The notes below the pieces were generated by a model. It saw only the letters and a program-made list of their open reading frames with translations. It was not told where the DNA came from and did not search any database. This document shows, piece by piece, positions 35,903 to 46,362 of a stretch of 64,000 nucleotides of DNA. The stretch is from Desulfurobacterium thermolithotrophum DSM 11699 (GTDB lineage: Bacteria; Aquificota; Aquificia; Desulfurobacteriales; Desulfurobacteriaceae): positions 998,501 through 1,062,500 of the forward strand of contig NC_015185.1 in the NCBI RefSeq assembly GCF_000191045.1, read 5' to 3'. A program made the position numbers and the translations under genes. How positions within the stretch are numbered: position 1 is the stretch's first letter; every line of letters starts with the position of its first letter.

Positions 35903-37267
35903 ATGTTAAAAGATAAAGTTGAAAATACTATCAAAAATTTTTCTTTGATTTCTGAGAATTCAAAAGTCCTTGTTGCTCTATCTGGAGGTCCTGATTCAGT
36001 AACTCTCCTTCACATTCTTTTACAGCTTAAGGAAAAGCTAAAAATTGACATTGCTGCTGCTCATCTTAACCACATGTTAAGAGGAGAAGAATCAGAACGA
36101 GACGAAAACTTTGTAAAAAAACTCTGTAGCGATTGGGGGATTCCTCTTTTCACTAAAAGAGAGAATATAAAAGAAATTTCCAAAGGAAAAAATATTGAGG
36201 CGGTTGCAAGAGAAGTTAGATATCGATTCCTTGAAGAAACTCTAAAGAAGATAAATGGAGACTACATTGCAACAGGTCATACAGCTTCAGACCTTGTTGA
36301 AACAGTTATCCTAAACTTAACAAAGGGAACTGGAATAAAAGGTTTTAGAGGTTTTTTTCCTAAGAGGGAAAAAATTATCCGTCCGCTATTTGAAGTAACA
36401 AGGGAAGAAATAGAAAATTACATTAAGGAAAATAATATTCCTTTCGTTGTGGATAGTTCAAACCTTAAAACAGAATTTGAAAGAAACCTAATACGAATAG
36501 AGGTAATTCCTGTTCTCAAAAAGATTAATCCTAAGTTAGAAGAAGCTGTACTTAGGAATACTTCCATTTTAAGAGAAATAGAAGACTATATAAATAAAGA
36601 AGTTGAAAACTTATTGAGAAAGTATCTATCTAAGAACCAATTTTGCATACCACTGGAAAAATTGAAAAAACTAGAACCTGTACTCAGAAAAGAACTTCTA
36701 ATAAAAGTTTTTAAAACAATAACCGGTAGAACCTTATCTTATAAAAAGCTTGAATTTATAGAAAATGTAATAAAAAAGAAAGAATACAAAGAGCTGAAAC
36801 TTACTAGGGGATATGTAATATTTAAAGATCAAGAAAATTTCTGCATCGAAAAGGAAAATGGCAAAGAGAAAGAATACTTTATAGAAATAAAGGAAATTCC
36901 TTCTAAGGTAGAAACTCCCATGGGAATAGTTGAGTTCGATTTGTGGGATGGAAAGGAAGAAGGATTTCTCATTCCTTATAAAGAAGCTATAAGTAAAGGA
37001 ATAGTTGTTAGAAATAGAAGACCAGGGGATAGATTAAGTTTTAAAAACTTTTCAAAACCCCTCAAGAAAGTTTTTATAGAAAAGAAAATTCCTGTTAAAA
37101 AAAGAAACATCCTACCTATTGTTCAGGTTGGAGATAAAATTGTATGGATTCCTGGAGTTTACAAGGCATATATTAACTTTATTCCAAATGAAAAGCAGAT
37201 TGTTGTGAGGCTAAAGAGTGGAGATAGAGGTTCTAATACCAGAAAATTTACTCAGAAAGAGAGTTAG
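35903..37267 (+). CDS. tilS: tRNA(Ile)-lysidine synthase
   Basis: TilS converts the wobble C of tRNA-Ile2(CAU) to lysidine so that AUA is read as Ile. The 454 residues have the PP-loop VLVALSGGPDSVTLLHILLQ, AAHLNHMLRGEESERDE and GDYIATGHTASDLVETVILN, then the C-terminal tRNA-binding domain. It begins 22 bases after a tRNA gene with a CAT anticodon and may be cotranscribed with it. It overlaps hpt by 50 bases. Confidence 0.95.
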   Translation: MLKDKVENTIKNFSLISENSKVLVALSGGPDSVTLLHILLQLKEKLKIDIAAAHLNHMLRGEESERDENFVKKLCSDWGIPLFTKRENIKEISKGKNIEAVAREVRYRFLEETLKKINGDYIATGHTASDLVETVILNLTKGTGIKGFRGFFPKREKIIRPLFEVTREEIENYIKENNIPFVVDSSNLKTEFERNLIRIEVIPVLKKINPKLEEAVLRNTSILREIEDYINKEVENLLRKYLSKNQFCIPLEKLKKLEPVLRKELLIKVFKTITGRTLSYKKLEFIENVIKKKEYKELKLTRGYVIFKDQENFCIEKENGKEKEYFIEIKEIPSKVETPMGIVEFDLWDGKEEGFLIPYKEAISKGIVVRNRRPGDRLSFKNFSKPLKKVFIEKKIPVKKRNILPIVQVGDKIVWIPGVYKAYINFIPNEKQIVVRLKSGDRGSNTRKFTQKES

Positions 37268-37733
37268 AGAACTTGCTGAGGAAATCTCTAAACAATTTGG
37301 AAATAGCTCAATAACAGTAGTTTCAGTCCTTAAAGGAGCTACAGTTTTCACGGCGGATTTAATAAGATACATCAAAAACAGAATTGAATTGGATTTTATT
37401 AGAATTAAAAGCTACAGAGGAAAAGAAAAAGGTGAATTAAAGATAACGTTACTTCCTGAGCTAAATCTGAAAGGAAAGCAAGTGCTCATAGTAGATGACA
37501 TCTTTGATACAGGCGAAAGTCTTAAACGTGTTTACGATGAAGTGATGAAACATTCTCCAAAAACTATAAAAAGTTGTGTTCTTCTTGATAAAAAAGTTAA
37601 AAAGAGAGTAAATTTTAGACCAGACTTTGTAGGTTTTGAAATTCCAGACTATTTTATTGTAGGTTACGGTCTTGATCTTAATGAAATGTACAGAGGTTTA
37701 CCTTATATAGGATACTTTAAAGAAGGAGAGTAA
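37218..37733 (+). CDS. hpt: Hypoxanthine phosphoribosyltransferase
   Basis: This enzyme salvages hypoxanthine or guanine using PRPP. The 171 residues have the PRPP-binding motif KQVLIVDDIFDTGESLKRVYD, with the core IVDDIFDTGES, and the early VVSVLKGATVFTADLIRYI. The start is a GTG at 37218, 50 bases inside tilS, consistent with the tight tilS-hpt-ftsH order seen widely. ftsH follows after two bases. Confidence 0.88.
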   Translation: MEIEVLIPENLLRKRVRELAEEISKQFGNSSITVVSVLKGATVFTADLIRYIKNRIELDFIRIKSYRGKEKGELKITLLPELNLKGKQVLIVDDIFDTGESLKRVYDEVMKHSPKTIKSCVLLDKKVKKRVNFRPDFVGFEIPDYFIVGYGLDLNEMYRGLPYIGYFKEGE

Positions 37734-37735
37734 GG

Positions 37736-39616
37736 ATGGATAAATTAAAGGAAATTGGTAAAAGCCTTGCGCTGTGGCTGACAATTGCTCTTTTGATTAT
37801 TTTGGCATTTAACTTTTTCAATTCAGAACAGTTAAAAAAACATACTGAACCGTTTTCAACATTCCTTCAGCAGGTAGAAAAAGGAGAAGTTAAAAAGGTT
37901 GTAATTCAAGGCCAAAAAGTAACAGGTGTTACAAAAGATAACAAACCCTTTGAAACTTACCTACCACCTGGTTATACTAGCGTCATAGATAAGCTAGCAG
38001 AAAAGAATGTTGAAATTCAAGTAAAGCCAGAAGAAGGCAGTCCGTGGTACATAACCGTTCTTGTTTCTTGGCTTCCAATGATTTTCTTGATTCTTCTTTG
38101 GATAAGCATGATGAGACAGATGAGCATGGGAAGTAACAAAGCCCTTTCTTTTGCAAAGAGTAGAGCAAAAGTATTTATCGATAACAAACCAAAAGTAACC
38201 TTTAAAGATGTAGCAGGAATTGATGAGGTAAAGGAAGAAGTTTCTGAAATCGTTGACTTTCTTAAAAACCCAAAGAAGTTTCAACAGCTTGGAGGAAGAA
38301 TTCCCAAAGGAGTTTTACTTGCTGGAGCTCCAGGGACAGGAAAAACTCTTCTTGCTAAGGCAATTGCAGGAGAAGCAAACGTTCCGTTTCTCTCTGTAAG
38401 CGGTTCAGAATTTGTTGAAATGTTTGTAGGAGTAGGTGCTTCAAGGGTTAGAGATCTTTTTGAACAGGCAAAAAGACATGCTCCTTGTATTGTTTTTATA
38501 GACGAAATTGACGCAGTTGGAAGGAAAAGAGGTGCTGGATTTACAGGAGGACATGACGAAAGGGAACAGACCTTAAATCAGCTTTTAGTAGAAATGGACG
38601 GTTTTGAAAGTTCAGAAGGGATAATAGTTATTGCCGCAACTAATAGACCTGACATATTAGATCCAGCACTATTAAGACCAGGAAGATTTGATAGACAGAT
38701 ACATGTTCCACTTCCTGATGTAAGAGGAAGACTAGAAATTCTCAAGATCCATACAAAAGATAAACCTCTTGCAGAAGACGTTGACCTTGAGGTCATTGCC
38801 CGTTCAACTCCAGGTTTTTCAGGAGCTGACCTTGCAAACATAGTAAATGAAGCAGCCCTTATCGCTGCAAGAAAGAATCACGGAAAAATTACTATGGAAG
38901 ACTTTGAAGAAGCAAAGGATAAGGTAACTATGGGAATAGAAAGAAAAAGTATGGTGTTATCAGAAGAGGAAAAAGTTACAACTGCTTATCATGAAGCTGG
39001 ACACACACTTATTGCAAAGCTTTTACCAAATGCAGATAAAGTTCACAAAGTTACTATCATACCACGAGGGAAAGCTTTAGGTATTACTCAACAACTTCCT
39101 GAAGAAGATAGATATACATATACAAAAGATTATCTTCTTGATAGACTATGTGTTTTATTTGGTGGAAGAGTCGCAGAAGAATTAGCACTTGGAACGATTT
39201 CTACAGGAGCTGGAAACGATATAGAAAGAGCAACAGAAATTGCTAAGAAAATGGTGGCAGAATGGGGAATGAGCGATACAATTGGCCCTATTGCTGTTAA
39301 AATTAGAGAGCAGTTTGGTGAACCTGCAGAACTAATCAGTGAGGAAATGAAAAAACTCATAGATAAAGAGGTAAGGAAAATTATTCAGGAGACTTACGAA
39401 AGAACAAAAGAACTCATTTCTCAAAATATGGACAAATTAGAAAATCTTGCCAAAGCTCTTCTTGAGAGAGAAACTCTCACAGGAGAAGAAATTGACATGG
39501 CAATGAAAGGTGAATTAAAGTCTAATGATATGGATTCTACTAATCCTCCTGCAGGTTCAAAGAAAGAAAGGAAAGAGGAAATACCACCATCTTTAAATCC
39601 ACAATTGGAGGCATAA
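37736..39616 (+). CDS. ftsH: ATP-dependent zinc metalloprotease FtsH
   Basis: FtsH is a membrane-bound AAA protease that degrades damaged membrane and short-lived cytoplasmic proteins. The 626 residues have two membrane segments (about 11-29 and 104-123), the AAA Walker [17 protein letters not shown], Walker [12 protein letters not shown], the SRH-type [16 protein letters not shown] and the protease zinc site [16 protein letters not shown]. The C-terminal tail is low-complexity. It lies in the conserved tilS-hpt-ftsH-folE run. Confidence 0.97.
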   Translation: MDKLKEIGKSLALWLTIALLIILAFNFFNSEQLKKHTEPFSTFLQQVEKGEVKKVVIQGQKVTGVTKDNKPFETYLPPGYTSVIDKLAEKNVEIQVKPEEGSPWYITVLVSWLPMIFLILLWISMMRQMSMGSNKALSFAKSRAKVFIDNKPKVTFKDVAGIDEVKEEVSEIVDFLKNPKKFQQLGGRIPKGVLLAGAPGTGKTLLAKAIAGEANVPFLSVSGSEFVEMFVGVGASRVRDLFEQAKRHAPCIVFIDEIDAVGRKRGAGFTGGHDEREQTLNQLLVEMDGFESSEGIIVIAATNRPDILDPALLRPGRFDRQIHVPLPDVRGRLEILKIHTKDKPLAEDVDLEVIARSTPGFSGADLANIVNEAALIAARKNHGKITMEDFEEAKDKVTMGIERKSMVLSEEEKVTTAYHEAGHTLIAKLLPNADKVHKVTIIPRGKALGITQQLPEEDRYTYTKDYLLDRLCVLFGGRVAEELALGTISTGAGNDIERATEIAKKMVAEWGMSDTIGPIAVKIREQFGEPAELISEEMKKLIDKEVRKIIQETYERTKELISQNMDKLENLAKALLERETLTGEEIDMAMKGELKSNDMDSTNPPAGSKKERKEEIPPSLNPQLEA

Positions 39617-39619
39617 AGA

Positions 39620-40180
39620 TTGGCTTTTGATAGAGAAAGAATAGAAAAAGCCGTTAGAGAAATTCTTATTGCTATAGGAGAAGATCCAGATAGAGAAGGA
39701 CTAAAGGATACTCCAAAAAGAGTAGCAAAGATGTATGAAGAAATTCTTGCTGGTTATAACGACTCTGCAGAAAATCACTTAGTTCTTTTCACCGAAAAAT
39801 ATGATGAGATGATAATTGTTAGAGACATTCCTATCTATTCTTTGTGTGAGCATCATATGCTTCCATTTTTTGGAAAAGCACATGTAGCTTACATTCCAGG
39901 AGAGGATAAGGTTACAGGACTTTCCAAGTTAGCTAGAATTGTTGATGTTTATGCTAAAAGGCTTCAACTTCAAGAAAGAATGACCGAGCAAATAGCAGAT
40001 GCAATAATGGAGAAATTAGGTGCAAAAGGTGTAATGGTTGTTGTTGAAGCACAGCATCTTTGTATGATAATGAGAGGAGTTAAGAAACCTGGCTCTTATA
40101 CGGTAACAAGTGCTGTCAAGGGAGCAATGAGAAAAGAACCCACAAGAATGGAGGCTCTTTTTCTTATAAAGGGGAGGTAA
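39620..40180 (+). CDS. folE: GTP cyclohydrolase I
   Basis: FolE opens GTP to dihydroneopterin triphosphate, the first step of folate synthesis. The 186 residues contain the zinc ligands in [20 protein letters not shown] and the second Cys in [20 protein letters not shown]. The start is a TTG at 39620 with TTGGAGGC upstream. It follows ftsH directly. Confidence 0.95.
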   Translation: MAFDRERIEKAVREILIAIGEDPDREGLKDTPKRVAKMYEEILAGYNDSAENHLVLFTEKYDEMIIVRDIPIYSLCEHHMLPFFGKAHVAYIPGEDKVTGLSKLARIVDVYAKRLQLQERMTEQIADAIMEKLGAKGVMVVVEAQHLCMIMRGVKKPGSYTVTSAVKGAMRKEPTRMEALFLIKGR

Positions 40181-40987
40181 ATGAAACGACTGTTAGTTTT
40201 AAGTTTCTCTCTTATGCTAATGTCTTCTTGTGGTTCTATCTTTGGTAGTTCTAAAAGTTCCAGCAAAGTAGTACCTCCACCTCCTCCGCCTCCTGAGTAT
40301 AAACCTTCCTCAAAAGAAAGAGCAGAAGGTTACTATCAAATAGGTCTTTCATATCTAAATATTGGTGAAATACCGCTTGCTCTTAACTATCTGTTTAAAG
40401 CAAAGGAACTTAAACCTAATGATCCTAAGATTTATAATGCAATAGGTGTAGCTTTCATTCAAAGAGGAGAGCTTGACAGGGCAGAAAAGTATTTACGCAA
40501 AGCTATTAAGATGAAGCCTAACTTTTCGGAAGGATATTTAAACCTTGGAATTGTTTATGAAAAAAGAGGAGAACTAAAAAGAGCAAGAAAGTATTACGAA
40601 AAAGCTCTATCCAATCCACTCTATCTTACACCAGAAGTAGCCTACCTTAGGTTAGCTATGCTGTCTTTAAGAGAAAATCAAGTAGAAAAAGCTAAGGAAT
40701 ACCTTGTTAGAGCTCTTAAGAATAATCTAGACTATATTCCTGCATACATAGAGTTAGCAAAAATCTTGGAAAATGAAGGAAAAATTGAAGAAGCTCAGGA
40801 AATATATTTGCGGTTAGTAAGTCTTTATCCAAAAGTACAGTATCCTTATTATAGATTGGCTTTGATTTACTTAAAGAAGAAAAAAATACAGCACGCGAAA
40901 GCACTTTTAAAAAAATGTATTAAGTTAAACCCAGATTCTGATATAGGAATAAAAGCAAAAATCAAATTAGAGGAGCTAGATGAGTAA
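40181..40987 (+). CDS. TPR-repeat lipoprotein
   Basis: The 268 residues begin with a lipoprotein signal (MKRLLVLSFSLMLMSSC; lipobox Cys at 17), a Ser/Pro-rich linker, and about five TPR units from about residue 48 (EGYYQIGLSYLNIGEIPLAL, then PKIYNAIGVAFIQRGELDRA). Such proteins scaffold outer-membrane, pilus or cell-wall assemblies; it resembles PilF/NlpI-type proteins in layout. The ATG follows immediately on the folE stop. It overlaps the next gene by eight bases and is probably cotranscribed with it. Confidence 0.78.
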   Translation: MKRLLVLSFSLMLMSSCGSIFGSSKSSSKVVPPPPPPPEYKPSSKERAEGYYQIGLSYLNIGEIPLALNYLFKAKELKPNDPKIYNAIGVAFIQRGELDRAEKYLRKAIKMKPNFSEGYLNLGIVYEKRGELKRARKYYEKALSNPLYLTPEVAYLRLAMLSLRENQVEKAKEYLVRALKNNLDYIPAYIELAKILENEGKIEEAQEIYLRLVSLYPKVQYPYYRLALIYLKKKKIQHAKALLKKCIKLNPDSDIGIKAKIKLEELDE

Positions 40988-41738
40988 ACTCTGGATAGCA
41001 TTAACAGCCTTTTTCGGAATTATTATAGTAGTATCTTTAGCATTCCTCTTTATCTTTTATAAACCATCAGTTGTTACAAAACATATAATTGATAAAGAAA
41101 TAAAACAATTACCGCAACAAGAAGTAGCATTAGAAAATAGAACGAAAAAAGAAACAAACGAGTCAGAAAATACAACTTCTAATAACAAAAGTTTAGATCA
41201 GGAATTGGAAAAGAGGTTATCTCACTTAAAAGAAGTTATTCCTAATTTCTTCATAAAAATAAAAGAAGGTATTGTTTACCATCCTGGACTTCTTCTAAAA
41301 GTTTATGGTACGCAAAACGGAACAAGTATTCATATTTTAACTTTTTCTTCTATGGAATGGCAGTTTATAAAAACTTTCTTATTTGATGGAAGAGTACTTT
41401 CAGAACCTAATAAAGTATTCTTTTGTAATGATGGAATAGTTGATATAAATTATGAAGTTAAAGGCATCTGGCCTCCAGAAATTCCCCACGGAAACGTTGA
41501 TTTAATTGGATTATTGGTAATTCCTGAAGAAAAAGGAACTTTACAGTTTGCAAACTTTGAAGGAAACTGCACAGACAACGGTTTTGTCTTCAATCCTGGA
41601 GGAGAGTTTGCAGGAGTTTGTTTTGGTGGGAAATTCATAGATTCTAATACTCTTTACTCTGAAATTCCGGGTAAATGTCAGCTAATATACAAAAAAGGGG
41701 GAGAAGAAGATGGCAATATACAGAGCAAAAACCAGTAG
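40980..41738 (+). CDS. Uncharacterised single-span membrane-anchored protein
   Basis: The 252 residues start with a membrane segment (LWIALTAFFGIIIVVSLAFL, about 4-30). A low-complexity Gln/Asn/Glu linker and a periplasmic domain from about 78 follow. The domain has four Cys (in VFFCNDG, EGNCTDN, AGVCFGG and GKCQLIY). The stretch GFVFNPGGEFAGVCFGGKFI weakly recalls the C-terminal NPGG region of trypsin-like proteases, but no catalytic Ser-His-Asp set is apparent. I do not recognise a family. It follows the TPR lipoprotein and overlaps the next gene by 29 bases. Confidence 0.6.
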   Translation: MSKLWIALTAFFGIIIVVSLAFLFIFYKPSVVTKHIIDKEIKQLPQQEVALENRTKKETNESENTTSNNKSLDQELEKRLSHLKEVIPNFFIKIKEGIVYHPGLLLKVYGTQNGTSIHILTFSSMEWQFIKTFLFDGRVLSEPNKVFFCNDGIVDINYEVKGIWPPEIPHGNVDLIGLLVIPEEKGTLQFANFEGNCTDNGFVFNPGGEFAGVCFGGKFIDSNTLYSEIPGKCQLIYKKGGEEDGNIQSKNQ

Positions 41739-41961
41739 CTGGTATGTAGAAAGAATTACATCTTTTCTTGCAGGTTTTTTTGTATTTTTCAGCGTTGTTT
41801 TAGGCCTTTATACGGAAAATAAAGGATTCTTTTACTTTACGGCATTTGTAGGTTTCATGCTTATGTTTTTTGCTATTACTGGGCTCTGTCCTTCATCTAT
41901 CTTGCTGCATAAACTTGGTATTCCGTCGCTTTTGGAAAAGTACTGTAAAGAAGAAAAGTAA
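41710..41961 (+). CDS. DUF2892-like small membrane protein
   Basis: The 83 residues have two membrane segments (about 16-33 and 39-58) with a Cys in GLCPSSILLHKLGI, and the shape fits the YgaP-type transmembrane DUF2892 family. Its function is not established. It is the last gene before tRNA-Thr, and the whole run 40181-41961 is co-oriented with overlaps. Confidence 0.65.
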   Translation: MAIYRAKTSSWYVERITSFLAGFFVFFSVVLGLYTENKGFFYFTAFVGFMLMFFAITGLCPSSILLHKLGIPSLLEKYCKEEK

Positions 41962-41969
41962 TATAATCT

Positions 41970-42045
41970 GCTGGCGTGGCTCAGTTGGCAGAGCGGGTGA
42001 CTCGTAATCACCAGGTCGGGGGTTCAAGTCCCCCCGCCAGCACCA
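41970..42045 (+). tRNA. tRNA-Thr (CGT)
   Basis: A full cloverleaf is present: acceptor GCTGGCG/CGCCAGC, D-arm, anticodon stem GGTGA/TCACC with loop CTCGTAA, T-arm GGGGG/CCCCC and encoded CCA. It starts nine bases after the preceding stop and may be part of that transcript. Confidence 0.92.
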
Positions 42046-42047
42046 GA

Positions 42048-42647
42048 TTAAAGACGGATAACAGAATCGGCATTTGCCAACGCTTGAACTACATCATAAG
42101 CATTTGAGGCAATTCCGACTTCAAGGTTATCAAGTAAACTAAAATAATCTAGGCAAGTTCCACAGCAGATAATTTCTACACCTTTCTCTTTCAGTGTCTT
42201 AAGAGCTTCAAGAATTTCAGAATCTGCGCCTTTGCAGGCAAGCTTTACAGCTGTATTAATGAGAATTATCCTTTTAGGTAATGGATCTGCGTTTACGAAC
42301 GTTCTTATGAAACCTTTTATCAGGATTTTCCCAAGTTCAGGGTCTTCTCCAACATAACTCGAGGCAATAAGAACTGCATAGTTTCTACTCTTTTCTCCTT
42401 TTGTTGTCTCTTCGGAGGCCATTTGGGAAATTTTCCCTTTTGTTATTGTAAGATAGTAAAGTCCTTTTTTTTCTTCCACTTTTACTTTGCAACCTAATTT
42501 TTCTGCAAATCTCTTAACATTTTCTCTTGAAGCTTTATTATCAACAATTACAGTTACTGTTCCATTTTCAATGGACTCTAAAGCTTCTTTCGTTTTCATA
42601 ACAGGAATAGGACAGGCCAATCCTTTACAGTCGATAATTGTAGACAT
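42048..42647 (-). CDS. yedF: YedF-like sulfur carrier (TusA + DsrE domains)
   Basis: The 199 residues join an N-terminal TusA/SirA domain (IIDCKGLACPIPVMKTKEAL, with the CPxP sulfur-carrier Cys) to a C-terminal DsrE-like domain (about 88-199, with KEKGVEIICCGTCLDYF). This architecture is that of YedF, linked to sulfur or selenium transfer in anaerobes and thermophiles. The ATG is preceded by GAGGAAAA. Confidence 0.88.
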   Translation of the reverse strand: MSTIIDCKGLACPIPVMKTKEALESIENGTVTVIVDNKASRENVKRFAEKLGCKVKVEEKKGLYYLTITKGKISQMASEETTKGEKSRNYAVLIASSYVGEDPELGKILIKGFIRTFVNADPLPKRIILINTAVKLACKGADSEILEALKTLKEKGVEIICCGTCLDYFSLLDNLEVGIASNAYDVVQALANADSVIRL

Positions 42648-42737
42648 TTTTCCTCCTCAAAGGGGAAATCCTCTAACTATTTATACATTTTTATCTTTTT
42701 TTGTTTCAAGAAAGAAATATCTATATCATTTTTTTCT

Positions 42738-43043
42738 CTAATCAATTTTTTCTATAAGTGTTTTAAACTTGTTAAGTCTTTCAAGAGTTAGTCCCCACTC
42801 TACTACGATATTATCTGCAGTCATAACTTTACTGTCACAGTGAAGAAAGAGTTCGCAAGGAAGGCAATAACCTTCATCTTCTTTATATTTTTTCCAAAAA
42901 ATCTTGAGGTCTAAAGGTTTGGAAGGAATAGCAAGAGTTTCCGTACTTTGAAGCTTGTCCTTGAAATATATAAATTCGTTTCCCTCCCAATCAGCACAAA
43001 CGAGAATATACCGTTCATCTTCAAACCTATTTTTGATTCTCAA
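42738..43043 (-). CDS. Uncharacterised protein with a C-x-x-C motif
   Basis: About 101 residues, with the start placed at a TTG at 43043 because GGAG lies seven bases upstream; the frame also has a GTG at 43055. It contains EDERYILVCADWEGNEFI and a Cys-rich core YCLPCELFLHC. No family is recognised. It overlaps the end of lptE by 17 bases and lies in its transcript. Confidence 0.55.
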   Translation of the reverse strand: MRIKNRFEDERYILVCADWEGNEFIYFKDKLQSTETLAIPSKPLDLKIFWKKYKEDEGYCLPCELFLHCDSKVMTADNIVVEWGLTLERLNKFKTLIEKID

Positions 43044-43551
43044 TTTTCTCTCCACTTATGGCAATTTTCTCGCCTAATTCACGAAAAATTTGATAGGCTA
43101 TTCGTTCTATACATTCCTTCCTTTTTCTTTCTACTTCTTGTGGAGCTCCGGTAGCATCATAAAAGTCATAACGAGATATAGAAAAAGTATACAAAGGATT
43201 CTTAAAACCGTATCTTATGAGTTTTATCGTTGTTGAAATTGTCATTTTATATTCAGTAACTCTATCATATTTATCAAAACCTACAGCATAAATAGATATA
43301 GAATCAACAGAGGGCTTCACTAAAACTGTGACTCCAGGTTTGGGAGTTCTTTCTACTTTAAATCTTGAGTCTGAGTAGAAAACATCATTTGCAACTTTTG
43401 TAAATATTACATCTGCTCCCTCTTCAGGAGTTTTGTTGGTAACTGGCTCAAGATACACATGTTCTACTTTTTGAGGCTTTTGAGAAACATTAGTTGTTGC
43501 ACACGAAAAAGAAAAGAAAAAGAGCAAAAGCAGGAAAAAGAAAATCCTCAT
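43027..43551 (-). CDS. lptE: LptE-like LPS-assembly lipoprotein
   Basis: LptE sits with LptD in the outer membrane and inserts lipopolysaccharide. The 174 residues have a lipoprotein signal (MRIFFFLLLLFFFSFSC; Cys at 17). The region LEPVTNKTPEEGADVIFTKV and FYSDSRFKVER resembles LptE, which is otherwise poorly conserved. Its place directly after leuS is the usual one for lptE, which supports the call. Confidence 0.72.
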   Translation of the reverse strand: MRIFFFLLLLFFFSFSCATTNVSQKPQKVEHVYLEPVTNKTPEEGADVIFTKVANDVFYSDSRFKVERTPKPGVTVLVKPSVDSISIYAVGFDKYDRVTEYKMTISTTIKLIRYGFKNPLYTFSISRYDFYDATGAPQEVERKRKECIERIAYQIFRELGEKIAISGEKIENQK

Positions 43552-43558
43552 AATGTCC

Positions 43559-46296
43559 TCACTTTACAACAATGTTAACAAGCCTTCCTTTTACATAGAT
43601 AAATTTAACAATATTTTTTCCTTCCGTGTACTTTTGAACTTTTTCATTAGAAAGAGCTATTTCTTTTACTCTTTCTTCAGTAGCATCTATAGGAATAGTA
43701 ACTTTTCCTCTTACCTTCCCATTTACTTGAACAGGTATTTCTACTTCTTCAACTTTTAAAGCTGATTCATCAACCTCAGGCCAGCTTTCCTCGATAAGAA
43801 GTGTTTTGTGTCCTGTGATTTCCCACATTTCCTCTGAAATGTGAGGAGTAAATGGAGAGAGCATAATTATGAGTTTCTCTATAGCTTCTTTAAGAACTTC
43901 TTTATCTCCATCCGATTTTACCTTAAATCTTGTTATCTCGTTAAAGAGCTCCATAATAGAAGCTATTGCAGTATTAAACTTAAACCTTTCCTGGAGTTCC
44001 TCTGTAACTTTTTGGAGGGTTTGATGAACTTTCCTGCGAAGTTCTTTTCCTGCTTTTGATACTTCTCCTTTTAATCCTTGATTGAAGAAGTCTTTGTTTT
44101 CAACAACAAATTGAAATACCCTTCTTAAGAACCTGTATGCTCCTTCAATGCCTTCTGTTTTCCATTCAAATTCTGACTCTGGTGGAGCAGCAAAGAGTAC
44201 GTAAAGTCTTGTAGCATCAGCTCCATACTTTTCTATCATTTCGTCAGGATCAACAACATTAAGCTTAGATTTACTCATCTTTGAAACTTCACCATACTTC
44301 TTTTCTAAGTCTAGAAGAAGTTTATTATGGTCTTCAACAAACTTTCTTATTTCTTCTACTTGAAGTAAAAGAATTGCATTGTCCCCAATTGTTATGTGAT
44401 GTTTTTTCATAAGAGAACTAATAGTTTCATCGTTTTTCACTTCTTTTCCTGTAAGAGCTTTTATAAGAGCTCCTACAGAACTTGTTTCATCAAGGTTAAG
44501 GGCTTTTAAAAGATTTTTAACACTAATCCACCTCTTGCAAACCATTCCCTGAGTAAGAAGGTTTAAAAACGGTTCTCCTTTCTTGAAAAATTCATACTGT
44601 TTATGGTTTTCATCTGCTTTAAATAGTCCTAAATCCCTTAAAACTTTTGTAAAAAACCTTGAATAGAGAAGATGAAGAACGGCATGTTCAATTCCACCTA
44701 TATACTGATCAACAACCATCCAGTATGAAGCATCTTCTGGTTTAAATGGAAGACTTTCTTCTTTAGGAGAACAGTAACGAAGGAAGTACCATGAAGAGTC
44801 AACAAACGTGTCCATAGTATCTGGATCTCTTTTTGCATCTTTCCCACACTTTGGACACTTAACGTTGATAAACTCAGGGACTCTTTCAAGAGGAGATCTT
44901 CCTTCCCCAACAAGAGGAGCATTTTCGGGAAGTTTTACAGGAAGTTCTTCTTCTGGTACCGGAACAATACCGCACTTTGGACAGTGAATGACAGGAATAG
45001 GAGTTCCCCAGTATCTTTGTCTTGATATATTCCAATCTCTAAGTCTATACTGAATGGCTTTTTCTCCTTTTCCAACTTTTTCAAGCTCTTCAGTTATTGC
45101 TCTTTTTGCTTCCTTACTTTTCATACCACTAAATTTTCCAGAATTAACTAAAATACCTGCTTCAGTGTATGCTTCCTCAAGCTCCTCAGCCTTTAATTCT
45201 TTGTCTTCAGGAGTAATAACTACTTTTATTGGAAGACCATATTTTTTAGCAAATTCAAAATCTCTTTGATCGTGGGCTGGAACAGACATAACAGCACCTG
45301 TTCCGTAGTCCATGAGAACAAAGTTTGCTGTGTAAACAGGAACTTTTTCTTTTGTTAATGGATGAATTGCATAAACTCCTAAGAAAACACCTTCCTTTTC
45401 AAGATCGCCCGTAGTTCTTTTTCTCTTTTCTGTTCTTTTCATTTTTTCAACAAATGCTTTAACTACTTCCTCTTGTCCCGTACCTTTTGAAAGTTTCAAA
45501 GTAAGTGGATGTTCTGGAGCAAGAACAACGTAAGTAACACCAAAGAGTGTATCAGGTCTTGTTGTAAAGACCTCTATAGTTTCTCCTTTTTCGGTTTCAA
45601 ATTTAACTTTTGCACCTATACTTTTTCCTATCCAGTTCTTTTGCATTGTAATAACTGGATCAGGCCAATGGCCTTTTAGAAGTTCAAGATCTTGGAGGAG
45701 CTCTTCGGCATAGTCTGTAATTTTTAAAAACCAGCTATCTATCTCTTTTTGTTCTACTAAGCTACCACATCTCCAACACCTTCCTTCTTCATCAACTTGT
45801 TCATTTGCTAAAACTGTTTGACAGGAAGGGCACCAGTTAACAGAAGCTTTTGCCCTATAAGCAATGCCTTTTTCCAACATTTTTAAGAATATCCACTGAT
45901 TCCACTTGTAATAATCGGGCATACAAGTAGTAACTTCTCTCTCCCAATCATAAGAAAAACCAAGTTTTTTAAGTTCATTTTTCATATACTCGATATTACT
46001 AAGAGTCCACTCTCTTGGATGAACTCCGCTTTTTATTGCTGCATTCTCAGCAGGAAGTCCAAAAGAATCCCAACCCATTGGATGAATTACGTTATAACCA
46101 AACATCTTTTTGAAACGAGCAATTACATCTCCTATAGAGTAATTTCTTACATGTCCCATGTGGATACGACCTGATGGGTAAGGGAACATTTCAAGGACGT
46201 AGTACTTTTCCTTTCCTGTAGGTTTAGATTTAAAAACACCTCTTTCTTCCCAAACTCTTTGCCATTTCTTTTCTATATCTTTAAAGTTGTACTTCA
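43559..46296 (-). CDS. leuS: Leucyl-tRNA synthetase, single chain with an enlarged segment before KMSKS
   Basis: LeuS charges tRNA-Leu and edits mischarged products. The protein is 912 residues from the ATG at 46296, which has TTGGAGGA upstream; the frame extends further but that is not LeuS. The HIGH motif is [14 protein letters not shown], the CP1 editing domain lies in the middle ([20 protein letters not shown]), and KMSKSK is at about 672. Between TQGMV (about 581) and KMSKS lie about 86 residues, a charged, mostly helical leucine-specific region larger and unlike that of E. coli (about 50 residues). Known Aquificales enzymes are split into two chains near here; this one is not. It is followed by lptE. 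Confidence 0.95.
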
Positions 46297-46362
46297 TTAG
46301 TATTCCTCCAAATTTGATAAAAATTAACTGGATAATGATACTAAAGTTATGGGAGAAGTTGT

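Noticed and set aside
41560-41640. Trypsin-like protease identity of the 40980 protein
   Set aside because: Only an NPGG-like stretch is present; no catalytic triad is seen.
46297-46362. TPP riboswitch before thiD
   Set aside because: The gap is 66 bases and lacks the conserved thi-box sequences.
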